A stretch of DNA of 64,000 bases from Pseudo-nitzschia pungens (GCA_037355855.1 CM074763.1:1922001-1986000); one strand, 5' to 3'; positions 53,956-64,000 are shown, numbered from the stretch's first letter. The notes: a model not told the origin generated them from the letters alone. Program-made: numbers and translations.

Positions 53956-55007
53956 GATGAGGGATGTTTGTGATCTGAATGATTTTTTTTATGAACCTGC
54001 ATGTAAGATTACCGTAACTTACTCTTACCGGTAAAATATTGTGAGCACGTGGGAAGATGGTCGATTGGGAAGATGGTCGAATTTTTAAAAGTAAATTTTC
54101 TCGGCAATCAATCGTGTCAAAAAAATTACTTAATCACCGCGTCTTCACTCCGCTTGTTCCAAAAGCAACGTGTTCATATATTATTTCATATTTGCTTCTG
54201 ATCCATCAACAACACTTGTACTAAGGCTTAGTCGTAATTACTGAAAGATTGTGTCATGCCAAGTAAAGAAAATTCTTCTTTCTATTGTAAGGCTTACTGT
54301 AACTTACTTCGGGAATGATGAGTCCAGCACATGTTGGACTGAATCGTATTTATTCGCGCGTGTACTCGCAGTTCGGAAGGCATCAGATTGCTTAGATGGC
54401 GGTCATTCGAAAACTCTTTTTCCATAGTGATTTTAAAATCCTTTTCTAAAAGGAAATGATGGCGAAACATGGCTTCCAATAATGCCCTTCTGGAAATGGT
54501 ATTATTCCTCGTCTAGTTCCTCAAGAATATTCATTAAGGTGGCTCCCCACGTCTTTCTTTCTATGGCAATCTGAAATTGTGTTTGTTTCTTGGCATTTTT
54601 TCGGACTAAAAAATCTTAGGAGTAAACCTTAAAAGGCTACTGTAACTTGTAATAATTTCTGTATGCTACTCTAGAGTGGTGTTTGAAGTATCTTACCTAC
54701 TTTATGTCCCTCTGTGATTCTTTCTTAGGAGTAAATCTTATTGTAACTTTTAATAATTTCTGTATGCTACTAGTGGTGTCTTAAGTATCTTTCCTACTTA
54801 ATGTCCCTCTGTGATTCTTTCCGTGTACATACGAGTACAATTACTGGTACCTGGTACTGCTAGTACTAAGGTTACTAGTACTATTACTACCACTAGTGAC
54901 AACCAAAAATCTCCGAGTGTTCCTACGGTACTACCGGTACTACTAGTACTATTGAGTCGGTCTTTCACCAAGTAAGGTTTACGGGAATGCTTCGGTGGGT
55001 TTACTGA
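53956..55007. other. Intergenic region with a 109-bp tandem duplication
   Basis: Spacer upstream of the copper monooxygenase. It holds the 54616..54830 duplication and an ACT/AGT tract at about 54850..54960. No gene seen. Confidence 0.5.
54616..54830 (+). repeat. About 109-bp tandem duplication
   Basis: Two copies, beginning TTAGGAGTAAA near 54616 and 54725, share TAATTTCTGTATGCTACT and ATGTCCCTCTGTGATTCTTT and differ by small indels. Confidence 0.8.
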
Positions 55008-55392
55008 CTGGAACATGGTTGATTTAATTTTTTTCAAAGAATTTGAATTTTTCCAGCCCCCCGTGCACCACTCAGCGCTTGGTGTGACTTTGACACCCGG
55101 GGTCACTTTGACACCCAAAAGTATCAAGTGTCACTTTGACACTGGGTGTCACTTTGACACTCGTCGTACTTAGACAGTTTTTTTCTACTTCTCTTGTGAG
55201 TGTCAAAGTGACACCCGGTGTCAAAATGACACCCATTGTCACTTTGACCCCCAAAAGTATCAGCGAGTGTCAAGTGTCAAAGTGACACCGGGGGTCACTT
55301 TGACCCTGGGTGTCACTTTGACACTGATTCGATCTGGGGAGGACCGGGAATTTTTGAAATTCATCAAAAAACAAAAATCAACCATGTTCCAG
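55008..55392. mobile_element. 385-bp foldback / MITE-like inverted repeat with GTGTCA-TGACAC motif cluster
   Basis: The left end CTGGAACATGGTTGATTT (from 55008) and the right end AAATCAACCATGTTCCAG (to 55392) are exact reverse complements, and similarity continues inward through the AAAAATTC stretch. The interior (about 55075..55330) is packed with GTGTCACTTTGACACCC and its complement, itself an inverted repeat (GTGTCA-CTT-TGACAC). Left half motifs mostly read one way and right half the other, so the whole can form a long hairpin. No clear target-site duplication is seen and no frame is coding. Confidence 0.65.
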
Positions 55393-56031
55393 ATGAATCT
55401 ACTCCTTGCTTTCCAGCATCTCGTCATTGCCAATCCTCAATATCACACCAATCGCAACAACAAGAAGCTGTGGGCATCATGGGGGTGCAAAGACTACTAG
55501 TAGTACTAGTACTAGTACCTAGTACGACTTTTGCGGCCCACAAAGTTCTTTTGAGGATCTCTTTGTTGTTGGATCTGGTGGCAGCAGCAGCAGCAGCAAC
55601 AGCAGTAGTGCCCTCTTCCTTCTCTATACTGCTTGGAGCGAAGTATCGTCCATTGCTGGTGCTGCGTACACAGAAGATCTTCATCGAACTGGTGGTGGTG
55701 CTGGTATCATGATTCTGCAAGAGACGAACAATCCTCTTATTGACGATCGAGGCCAACTCGGGGGAGGATGAGGGTCCAGCAACAGGAGGAGGTAGGTAGT
55801 GCTTTGTTCCCCCCCCTCCCTTCGTCCCTCAAGTTTCTTGTTGTTAGTATTGCCGCGCAATGGATTCCCCAGACAAGTTTGGAGTCGTTCCGGTTAGTCG
55901 TTGCTATTACTACTAGTAGTAGTACTTGCACCACTACTACCAGCAGTAGTACTAGTACTAATGTTTCATTCCTTCTCTATCTACTATAATAGTACACTAG
56001 CTACTATTTAGTACATCATGACGCATTTGAT
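55393..56031. other. Intergenic spacer
   Basis: ACT/AGT tracts at about 55495..55520 and 55908..55960 and a CAG/GCA run near 55575. No gene seen. Confidence 0.45.
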
Positions 56032-59000
56032 TTAGAGCCCTAAATCATCTTCGCTTCCGGAGATTCCCATTGCCAGATACGACAGCGAAGATTCGGTCGG
56101 CGGTTTCGTCGTGCTCATTACTGCTGTCGTCTTCTTGGTGAGAGAGAACCGACGTACCAATCGAGGTCGCGGTCGTGGTGAGGACGGAACCTCATGGGTT
56201 CGGAAATTCTTGTACCGGCTCAGCCGCTGCAAAATGGTTCCCCGCTCGGTGCCGCGCTTCGACGATCGCCGTGGTTTCCTGCTCTGCACTGGCAGTGGCG
56301 ATGGCTCGGCATCCGCTTCACTCTCCTGGAGACCGCTGCTGCGGCCGCCCTCTGCAGTGGTGCTAGTGCTGCCGCTGTTGTGATGGTTCGCGGCAGAATC
56401 GTAGTTGTCGTCTCCATCTTGTTTCCACGAGTGAATCATTGGTTTCTGCTCGTCATCGTCATCTTCGCTGCAAGCAATCGCGCAGGGCTTGCTGTTGGAC
56501 TTGATGAGCGAGGGGCGACGGTTGGTTTTCTGGTTGTTGGACAGCGACTCGTTCTGAGTTTTGTCACCAAAAAAGATATCGTGTCGGTACTTCTCGGTGT
56601 TCATAATCATCTTGTTTTCAAAGGTCTTGACCATTCGTCCGATGCGCGAGGATTGTGGGCGATGACTCATTCCAGTGCTGGTGCTGATGCAACCGGAAGC
56701 TGGCGCTGTGGCTGATGGCAAGGAGGTTGCTGCTTCCGATGTCACCAAGTTTCTGCGACTGCGACGTATCGATCTCTCTTTCTTGTGTTCGAACATCTTT
56801 GTCATTCTTCCCACCACAGTGGACGAAGGAGCGTTCACATTATTGGAGGGATGGACAGCTGAAACTCCCTTACCACCGGAACTACTTATACCGATGGTTG
56901 AGATTCCACTGAGCTTCCTACTGGAGTTTGTTCTTGTCGTGGTTGTTGTTGGCTCGGTTGGGCTCTTCATCGCACACGATTGCGATGGTGGATTGAGCGA
57001 TTTGTTGTCGTTATCAGAATTTGTTTGCTTGGCGTCTTCCTCGAGCTTCTTGGCTAATCTTCCAACTGACGACGCTCGATGTCGTCTTTGGATGATACCA
57101 GGAGGATCGCCGGCGATCGAAGAATTGGAAGCAATATTCGTTTCTTGCATCTTGCTGCTGCTACCACTCCTTGGATCGGTGTGGGAAGAAGCGTTCTCTA
57201 GGTTCTTGCTGCCGTTGCTGTCATCGTGGCAACTACTGGTGCTGTTACCCGAAACTGACTTGCGAGAGGTAGGATGAGGCGTAGAACTCCGGTTGCGTTT
57301 CTCTGATTTCTTGCGCCTTGATCGATGCCTTGCCTTGGAGGATCCGCGCGAGGAACTGCGGCGTTTCTCCCGTCGTCGTCGTCCCCGACTCTTTCGTTCT
57401 GACCTTTCCTTCTTGGCTTTCTTCTTCTTCTTCTTCTTTTTCGACTCACCTGGATCCTCATCATCACCCTCGTCGTCGTCGTCACATGTGCTGATGGATA
57501 CACTACTTTCAAGAGAAATCTGATTCGTGATCATATTCCCTCCCAGATTTTCATCGGAAGAGGTCGATGATGCCAACGACGAATTTGGATCTGAAGTTCC
57601 TAGTTTCTTTCGGCTCTCGATCACTGGCACTTCGTCGTCATCGATGTCATCGTCCATAGAACAGGAAGTCGATGACGATTCTTCGCTACTACTACCAAAA
57701 CTTATTCCGAACACATCCTGGAGGGTAAGAGATGGTTCGGATAGAGGCTTGCTATCCCCGGTGTCGTTGCTACTCGTACCGGTGATGATGCTCGTGTTCG
57801 GCGCAATGGATGCCAGCTGTTGACTCTGACTAACTTCGTTGTCATCCTGTTCCTCGACGATGTCCGCCATTTTCCTTTGGTTGGGACGGAGGGGATTGTT
57901 CTTTCTGTCGCTAGTGCTCGGACTACGGTCATGCGACGAGTTGTCGGAACTTTTGTTTGATTTGCTCTTATCGGCGATAGAAGTCACTGTTATCGAAGAC
58001 TCTCCATTGCTGAGCTGCAATATTTCCTCAGAGGTTTTTGTCCCCTGCTGTTGCTGTTGCTGTTGCTGTGACAACAAGGATGACGCAGACACATTGTGTT
58101 GATCGAAGGTAGCGATGGAAGATCGGCTATCGTGAAAATAATTCAACGAAGCCCGACTCTCGGCAATCCTTCGTTGGCAATCGGAACGAAGGGTGTTCAG
58201 TTTCGCACGGAGGTCATTGAGCTTTTTTGATCCCACCGGTGTGACTTTTGTCCCACTCGTGGATTGTGGTTGCTGTGAAGTCGTCGCAAAACGTGATGCA
58301 TTCGGCGCTACCTGTCTTGGAATGTTCCCATAGCGAGAAATGATGGATTCGCTTGTGCGGTTAGTGGTTTCAATTAAATCTCCTAATTCCTCATCGGTTT
58401 CGAGCGATGTGACGGATGTCGAGCAGCTGACCGTCGTCCTCGTTCGAAGACTGCCCGACACAGACAAGGACGAAGCTTTATGGCGGTACCTTGGTTCGTA
58501 GCGGCCACTAGAGCCGCTGGAGGATGAGACGGAATCATTAAGGCTAGAGAGGATGCTGCCGGATGAGGATGAAATCTCGAGGCATTCGTCGATCTCGTTT
58601 GCGTGATACACGGAGGACAGCATGGATACCTCGGACCCATGACTCGCCACACTGCAAAACGAAGAATGGCGCCGGGGATGCTGTTTTTGTGACCAAGAAG
58701 ATGTGGAATCAGGCATGTGTTCGCCGAGGCCGCAATGGGTCGTTCGAGTGCCGGTATTATTTCGTCGTTCCGATTGTGGTTGCATGGGAGGTCGACCCAG
58801 TGTCGAGGGCTGTAGCATCGAAGATTGGGGTGCGCTCCTTCGATCCAGTCCTGCCGTCAAGGCGAGCGGCAGGGTAATTAATTCGGAATACGAATCAAAC
58901 GAATCATTCAGAATCCTACGATTGTTACTGTCCGTCCTTGGCAATTCCAATCCGGTCGCAGGCGATTCCGGCAGAACAATTCGTTCTGAAAACGAATCAT

Positions 59001-59322
59001 ACAGTTCCGATGGTTGGCGCTGTGGCTTTTGCGGCTGATCTTGTGATCCTCGTCGTTTCCTCTCGGACATAGCCAAGGACGAGTCCTTTGACGATACCTC
59101 ATTGCAGAATCGCCCGACCCTGGCCGTAGCGTGTGCTGTATCGTCCCATCGATCGTGGTCTTGTATCGTGCTTCGGCGGTTACCCGATGCAAGCGTGGAA
59201 GCAGTTTCTGCAGACGGCAGAATACTCTTTCGGAACAAGCTTGCGGATACTCCACCCGCTCCTGCTCTCTGAGTATGTGACTGAAGACAATGGTGTTGTG
59301 AATCTCGAACCACAATGTTCAT
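56032..59322 (-). CDS. Large Ser-rich protein with VGRM-K-x-FE repeats, function unknown
   Basis: An intact 1096-codon frame, not recognised as a family. It is serine-rich and mostly disordered, with a short coiled coil (KKLNDLRAKLNTLRSDCQRR, about 365 to 390), a Gln run, a strongly basic centre (KKKKKKKKAKKERSERKSRG) and an acidic patch before it. The C-terminal 400 residues carry a motif three times: SSVGRLAKKLEEDAK, STVVGRMTKMFEHKKERS and SRIGRMVKTFENKMI. The consensus is S-x-(V/I)-G-R-(L/M)-x-K-x-(F/L)-E, which looks like an amphipathic docking helix. Many SP/TP and basophilic sites suggest regulation by phosphorylation. No transmembrane segment or signal peptide is visible. Nuclear or cytoskeletal scaffold is a guess. 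The length of the open frame itself is the main support. Confidence 0.6.
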   Translation of the reverse strand: MNIVVRDSQHHCLQSHTQRAGAGGVSASLFRKSILPSAETASTLASGNRRSTIQDHDRWDDTAHATARVGRFCNEVSSKDSSLAMSERKRRGSQDQPQKPQRQPSELYDSFSERIVLPESPATGLELPRTDSNNRRILNDSFDSYSELITLPLALTAGLDRRSAPQSSMLQPSTLGRPPMQPQSERRNNTGTRTTHCGLGEHMPDSTSSWSQKQHPRRHSSFCSVASHGSEVSMLSSVYHANEIDECLEISSSSGSILSSLNDSVSSSSGSSGRYEPRYRHKASSLSVSGSLRTRTTVSCSTSVTSLETDEELGDLIETTNRTSESIISRYGNIPRQVAPNASRFATTSQQPQSTSGTKVTPVGSKKLNDLRAKLNTLRSDCQRRIAESRASLNYFHDSRSSIATFDQHNVSASSLLSQQQQQQQQGTKTSEEILQLSNGESSITVTSIADKSKSNKSSDNSSHDRSPSTSDRKNNPLRPNQRKMADIVEEQDDNEVSQSQQLASIAPNTSIITGTSSNDTGDSKPLSEPSLTLQDVFGISFGSSSEESSSTSCSMDDDIDDDEVPVIESRKKLGTSDPNSSLASSTSSDENLGGNMITNQISLESSVSISTCDDDDEGDDEDPGESKKKKKKKKAKKERSERKSRGRRRREKRRSSSRGSSKARHRSRRKKSEKRNRSSTPHPTSRKSVSGNSTSSCHDDSNGSKNLENASSHTDPRSGSSSKMQETNIASNSSIAGDPPGIIQRRHRASSVGRLAKKLEEDAKQTNSDNDNKSLNPPSQSCAMKSPTEPTTTTTRTNSSRKLSGISTIGISSSGGKGVSAVHPSNNVNAPSSTVVGRMTKMFEHKKERSIRRSRRNLVTSEAATSLPSATAPASGCISTSTGMSHRPQSSRIGRMVKTFENKMIMNTEKYRHDIFFGDKTQNESLSNNQKTNRRPSLIKSNSKPCAIACSEDDDDEQKPMIHSWKQDGDDNYDSAANHHNSGSTSTTAEGGRSSGLQESEADAEPSPLPVQSRKPRRSSKRGTERGTILQRLSRYKNFRTHEVPSSPRPRPRLVRRFSLTKKTTAVMSTTKPPTESSLSYLAMGISGSEDDLGL

Positions 59323-60480
59323 GATTGCGTTGACATACTAGTTGGCAGCGCTTGGTAAGAGAAAGGGTCCGAAAGAATGTACCCTAATATATTATTTTCT
59401 TTCAGTCGAGTATTATGAGCCAAATTGAGTTGGATTAGATTGATTTCTCTTGTATTGAATATCATGAAGAAAAAATGAGGGAAGCGTTCCCTGTTGTTCG
59501 AGACTGAAACCAAATGCAAATGAAAGGCTCTAAAGAGTGTTTTCGTTTTTGGTTTTTCAGTATCGTGAATTGTATTCAGTAATTCCTCACTATGGTGTAT
59601 TTCACTAACTCCAGTCGTGGACACGAACCACCCAGTACTCGCATTTGCGAAAGTGCCCACGTTCAGAAGATGGAAACCGCAAAAGTCTGTGCCATTGACA
59701 GTTGACCAAGACACTTCGAACACAGTGTGAGACCGAGACTTTGTTATTTGCAGAGCAGCCGCCTCCGAAGAAAGGAGTCACGAAGGTTTGCGATGGAAAA
59801 CTCACCGATATTGTGGGAAAAATGTTTGATTTGGTGACTAGACAGGTCGTCACGAATGTGACTCCCTTATTATAGGCCCCTTGGTCATCCACGGTATTTC
59901 CTGAAAAAGGTTGACTAAATTTAACGGGCTTACTAAAAAATGAATATTTTCCAAGGTGTGTTGTATTACGTTTATGCCACAGAGGCATAATTGTACCACT
60001 GAGTCCTGTTTTTGATTGTTCTTCAGACTCTGGATGCTAAATTCGTCGCTACATTGATATTCTCCGTGGACACTGGAGTTTGTGGTGCTGACAGTTTTTA
60101 ACGATAGTTTCTCGGAGGTTCTAACGGAAAGTTTACATATTGATAATCCGATCTCATGATTTCTAAATTGACATTCCAAGCAATTCTCGGTAAAATTCTG
60201 CGCCATTTTTTGTCGATGCATTTCCTGCTTTGCGTTAATCTCTTTTTCCTGCCGAACGCAATGAAAATGACCAAGAATTTTCCGCATAAGAAATAGAAGT
60301 GTAGGAATAAACCCAATAAATCGCAGTCAAACACTTAGGAAGCAATCCGCTGAATCGGTTTCGGAGAACCCCGTTGTACGTAGCGAGTGCTTCACTGTGA
60401 CACCGGTGGATGGAAAGGAATCCGCTGTAGTTTTTGGGGTGAGTAGGAAAAGCATGCGCAAACTGTTCCCTTTCCAAACG
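59323..60480 (-). pseudogene. Candidate decayed membrane-protein gene
   Basis: Minus-strand frames overlap in a way that suggests one former gene. A hydrophobic helix (LLGLFLHFYFLCGKFLVIFI, 60098..60334) in one frame continues as EINAKQEMHRQKMAQNFTEN and LECQFRNHEIGLSICKLSVR in the next (59850..60287), then HLLNVGTFANASTGWFVSTT in 59319..59723. The texture (helix, then charged juxtamembrane helix, then conserved-looking segment) is protein-like, but stops and shifts break it. The shift between the first two frames is not of the one-extra-base type seen in other genes here. No family is recognised. Confidence 0.3.
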
Positions 60481-60846
60481 CTCGCAAGAAAAGGCGACTA
60501 AGAATGTCGCGTCTAAGTAGGAACTGTTCTCGACAAATTTTATCTGTAGAGGAAGGTTCCTTAGAATTTCAATGGAACCTTCCTGACTGTTAGACCATGA
60601 AAAGCATTTACCAATTTCAATTAACCTAGACTTGTGACGTTTCGCTGAATAACTTTCTTAGGTGTAAGAAAAAGATGGCACCCAAGAGGAACACACTTGC
60701 AACAAGACAGCGCAGTGTACAAGTACTCGAACTTGCTTCGATCTTCCTTCGTTTTGCCGACGAACTTCTTTGAAATCAAAGCGAGGGAACCAACATCAGA
60801 AGCACGTAGCCGATAAGGTTACCTTACAACGATCTAACGGGGGGGA
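60481..60846. other. Upstream region of the TPR-like gene
   Basis: Spacer containing GATAAGGTTACCTTAC near 60812, about 30 bp before the first ATG at 60847. A role in the promoter is possible. No gene seen. Confidence 0.4.
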
Positions 60847-61971
60847 ATGTCGAATAGACAAACAAGCGAAGGAACAAACAACTTAACCAACTACCCAATA
60901 CCCAATCTGCCAACCAGCGAGCAAACAAATCCGCATTGCATGCGTGCTGCTCTGTCTATTGGTTGTCGACAGCTCAATTTTTATGTCATGGCTGCCTCTC
61001 CACCACAACAACCCGGGCCTCCGCCTTCCTCCTCCTCGGGATCACCAACTTCGTCATCTACCTTCTCCGCGTCTCCCTTTCGGTCCCAATTGTATGCCCA
61101 GGAATTTAACAACAGTGCTGCGTCCTGCATCGAAGTCGGACTGTATGGCCGAGCAGTGTCATCTCTGACACGAGCTCTTACGTTATCGAGGCGGCAACAG
61201 CCACCGAGAGAGAGCATCTGCACCTGCCATTACTGCACGTTGGACGGGTGCATTGTACGGTCCCGAGTTGTGGGAAGAGTTTCGGCATCTTTGGGGAACG
61301 ATGAAGATGACGACGAAAACAACACCGATAGCAGTGACAGCGATGGGGAACGCCATCCCCAGGAACAACTGCAACCCAGCAACAATGATGACGACAACAA
61401 CGATCGACCGAGCCAAACCCCAACCGAAGCGATGGAGTTTTCCGGTGGGAGCTACGTGACCAGAAAACCCATCCGCGTGGAGTGTCAGGGACACTTGATG
61501 GGGCCCGCTCTATACCTCATCATCACCTTCAATCTGGCCCTGACGAATCACCTGATGGGGCTTAGCTCCCAAACGGATGCCGAACGGTCCAAGCGGGCCA
61601 ACAAGGCCCTGGAACTCTACCGGCTCACCTACGACATGCAAGCAACCATTTTGCACCAAGAGAGCGAGAAATATCCACCGCTGGCATCGCCGGTCTTTTC
61701 CGCTTCGATCCGTAGCATCCGGTTCGAAATGATGATTCTCAACAACACCGGTCAGATCCACAAAGAATTGACACGGAATTCCGTAGAGCACCTCAAGAGC
61801 TTACGCCGGTTGCTGTCGACCATGATGATAGTGGTGGACCACCAAGTGAGGATCTCGACCGCCGAGGGGGCGGTCCCGATCGATCCGATCTGGCAGATCG
61901 ACATGGATGGATTTCTGAAAAACACCGTCTACTTGATTCTCGGCAATATTTACACGTCGAGTTCAGCATGA
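60847..61971 (+). CDS. TPR-like protein of unknown function
   Basis: A 374-codon frame. The first ATG (60847) gives a polar leader; the ATG at 60988 (MAASPPQQPGPPP) is the more likely start because the leader lacks conserved-looking sequence. The core has paired helices typical of TPR-like proteins: AQEFNNSAASCIEVGLYGRA followed by VSSLTRALTL, then, after an acidic Asn/Asp insertion, YLIITFNLALTNHLMGL, RANKALELYRLTYDMQATIL and FEMMILNNTGQIHKELTRNS. The order (FN-N-A-x3-IE-G-Y..A helix, RKPIRVE strand, FNLALxxHL, KALELYxLxY) resembles a TPR-like family found in many copies in diatoms. No enzyme motif, signal or membrane helix is seen. Confidence 0.7.
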   Translation: MSNRQTSEGTNNLTNYPIPNLPTSEQTNPHCMRAALSIGCRQLNFYVMAASPPQQPGPPPSSSSGSPTSSSTFSASPFRSQLYAQEFNNSAASCIEVGLYGRAVSSLTRALTLSRRQQPPRESICTCHYCTLDGCIVRSRVVGRVSASLGNDEDDDENNTDSSDSDGERHPQEQLQPSNNDDDNNDRPSQTPTEAMEFSGGSYVTRKPIRVECQGHLMGPALYLIITFNLALTNHLMGLSSQTDAERSKRANKALELYRLTYDMQATILHQESEKYPPLASPVFSASIRSIRFEMMILNNTGQIHKELTRNSVEHLKSLRRLLSTMMIVVDHQVRISTAEGAVPIDPIWQIDMDGFLKNTVYLILGNIYTSSSA

Positions 61972-64000
61972 CCGGGGTGGGGCAGACGCACAATATCCTT
62001 GGATGACATGGATGGAGGAAGGGGTTGGTTTCCGTTAGGTGCCGTGCCGTTCAATGTGTTAGTCAATCAAATCAACCATTGGTGGAAAACGCGATAACAG
62101 CAACCCAACAAGCCAAGTCGCAGCTGGGGCATACGCACCGTTAGAGCTAGTAGGGTTAGAGCTAGTAGGGTGTGTTGTTGGCATTGAACTGATTTGTTTT
62201 CAGTAACATGAATTTCGGGATTTTAGGCGTTCTCGAAAACGGAGAGAGTAGCGGAGTGACCGGTAGAGGCTACATTCTCTCGAAATAGCCAACTACCTCT
62301 TTTTCTGCACGTTTCTGGGAGTTCAGCATGGATATCGCGAGCGAACGGACAATCAATGAATCGATACACCGAATAGTACCAAATTCCTGACAGATGTCCC
62401 CCGGTTCTAAGTCCCCGACTAGTGTCAAGGTCTACATAAAATGAGGGACAGCTGTTAGGAATTCCACTGTAGCAGACAAATGAATTATGTAGAATGGGCG
62501 ACAGCATATCGAACAAAAGCAATGGTTGGTTTTGTTCGATCGGCGAGAAAGGGATAGTCTTGCCAGCTGTTGACGGAATTTTTGGATGCAAAAAGGGGAA
62601 CGAGGGAGTTCCGCTCGTTGCTTTCCGCGGGTTGTGCCCAGTTGGCACACCATTCATTGGATGGATGCACAACACGTGTCCGCGGATCCGCCGCCCACGC
62701 GAAACACAGATTTCATTCAGCCGCAGCGCAACCGCCTGCCTTCTTAGTACCCGCAAAAATCGACACAAGACGTGCTTGCAGCATTAGCATCGTTGTTTCT
62801 TCGGAAACGGTTTTTGAATGAGGCCGCAGATCCCGTCGCGTTTCGACGCTGAGCGCCGGAAAGCAACGAAGAAGCCATGGAGGCTTCTCGATTGCTCTCT
62901 CTCAAATTGTACGACATGTGCTATTGCTCTTGGTCTGGGTTTTGCCCTCCTAATGTTGCAGTCATAAAATAACAGGAAACAGGGAGTAATGGATTCACGG
63001 GTGTGGACAGACGCTTCCTCTTGTCTTCTTGCTTTGAAATTATAGTATATTCGCAGTGGATTGATATGTATCGTTTGTTTGTTTGTTTGTTTGTTTGTTT
63101 GTGTGTTTGACGCATTCCGTTGCACTTCATGAAGTTTTCTTCGATTCGAGGAGTGTTATGGTTCCCCTGTAGAGTATTCTGTGAGCTGGCCGTGCCAATG
63201 CTATGGTACAACTGGACAAGCCATCTCATTGCTGACCGGATTGCAACATTTCTGCTGTTTCGGGTTGCATCCACCGCGCTCCAACGAAGGGTCAGTGAAT
63301 GCTCCGAGGTATTCAATGCTTGCTGCGCTTCTCGTTCCATTGGTACGAGAGTTGCGTCTATTGTATATATCATTTCCAAACGAAACGATGTAACGTGTTG
63401 AGTGTAGTTGCGAATTTTTCAATTTTTGGTCCAAAAAAGGAACATTCGATTTTATCTTGTAGTCTTTTTCTAGTTTATACTCAATCCAATGCGCATCCGA
63501 ATCTGCAATGGTTCTGCTATTTCATTGTACGTCGAAGAATCCGCACATTCGAGACACACCGTGGTTATGGTTTGTCGTCGCTTCTGCTTTCTGCAGGTAC
63601 AATGCGAATGATTGTTTGACTTGGCGATGATCCTTTTGTGATGCACAAGACAATCCGATGATACTGTCACCTCGTGCATTTCCGTTGTGTCCCAAACAGC
63701 AACGGCAAACGCAAACAGAAAATATTGTATACCGATGGATATGACACGATGCGATGTCATACAACGTCAGGTTAAGTCACACTATGTCACGTCACGCCAC
63801 GGCACTACCCAATCTTGTCGACCCGTCCGAATCATCTCGGGCCTGCTCGGATTCTGGTTGGTTCCCATTTTTCGGACTCGCTTAACTTGTTTGTTTGTTT
63901 GTTTGTTTGTTGTGGTTGGTTCGCTTTGCATCACTCCAGTTCAATCCAGTCCAGTTCAATCCAGTCCATTTTACTCCGTTTCACTTCACTTCTTCACTTC
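61972..64000. other. Intergenic end region with GTTT microsatellites
   Basis: The region contains a doubled GTTAGAGCTAGTAGGG (about 62142..62172), two (GTTT)n runs (about 63075..63105 and 63890..63910) and a CCAGTTCAAT/CCAGTCCA run at the right edge. Frames of up to 181 codons near 62223..62768 have overlapping rivals on both strands and no domain. No gene can be supported. Confidence 0.45.

Noticed and set aside
62223..62787. 181-codon minus-strand and 97-codon plus-strand frames
   Set aside because: They overlap each other, show no domain and look compositionally like spacer. Neither could be preferred.
1..64000. CRISPR arrays, operons, ribosomal RNA genes, LTR retrotransposon coding regions
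   Set aside because: None found. Repeats present are satellites, microsatellites or inverted repeats, and gene structure is eukaryotic.

Overview
The window looks like nuclear DNA of a photosynthetic stramenopile, most probably a diatom. The evidence is a eukaryotic gene set with at least one spliceosomal intron (GTAAGT...ACAG in the sideroflexin gene), eukaryotic tRNAs with internal pol III promoters, an SPX-MFS phosphate transporter, RING-H2 membrane proteins, a temptin-copper monooxygenase, a WRKY19-like zinc finger of the kind common in diatoms, and an N-terminally hydrophobic (plastid-type) YacP/NYN nuclease. Coding regions are fairly GC-rich. Intergenic DNA is AT-richer and full of short self-complementary oligomers (GTAC, TACCGGTA, GTAAGGTTAACCTTAC, ACT/AGT runs). 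The exact species cannot be named from the sequence alone.

Layout: 0.6-4.0 kb, SPX and MFS parts of a vacuolar-phosphate-transporter-like gene (minus). 4.4-6.6 kb, a non-autonomous hAT-like transposon (8-bp target duplication, YARNG-type terminal repeats) filled with a 181-bp tandem repeat. 8.6-12.3 kb, a zinc-finger/PDZ protein and a neighbouring membrane protein that may be one gene (minus). 14.5-15.7 kb, an ABM-domain secreted or plastid protein (minus). 17.0-19.6 kb, a large low-complexity protein ending in four copies of a VPAG/PG repeat (plus). 20.1-20.6 kb, a small basic SPGR-repeat protein (minus) lying between two pentanucleotide arrays. 21.1-25.3 kb, nested direct and inverted repeats around a gene remnant. 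26.4-27.8 kb, sideroflexin (plus, one intron). 29.8-30.9 kb, an EFM7-like lysine methyltransferase (plus). 31.2-38.6 kb, two tandem paralogous RING-H2 membrane proteins (minus). 40.9-43.0 kb, SHQ1 (minus). 44.2-44.4 kb, a tRNA-Asn/tRNA-Gln pair (plus). 45.8-46.1 kb, cytochrome c (minus). 47.6-49.4 kb, NYN/YacP nuclease (minus). 51.2-54.0 kb, temptin-copper monooxygenase (minus). 55.0-55.4 kb, a foldback element packed with GTGTCA/TGACAC motifs. 56.0-59.3 kb, a large serine-rich protein (minus). 59.3-60.5 kb, a possible gene ghost. 60.8-62.0 kb, a TPR-like family protein (plus). The rest is repeat-rich intergenic DNA.

The genes are independent eukaryotic loci, not an operon. Themes are phosphate storage (SPX-MFS), mitochondrial function (sideroflexin, cytochrome c), RNA/RNP metabolism (SHQ1, NYN nuclease, tRNAs), protein modification (methyltransferase, RING ligases) and secreted redox chemistry (copper monooxygenase).

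A striking cross-gene pattern is that several clearly conserved genes (SPX, the zinc-finger/PDZ gene, RING-1, SHQ1 twice, cytochrome c) are readable only if one extra base is skipped. This is most simply explained by single-base insertion errors in the assembly, but is reported as a finding because real frameshifting has not been excluded.
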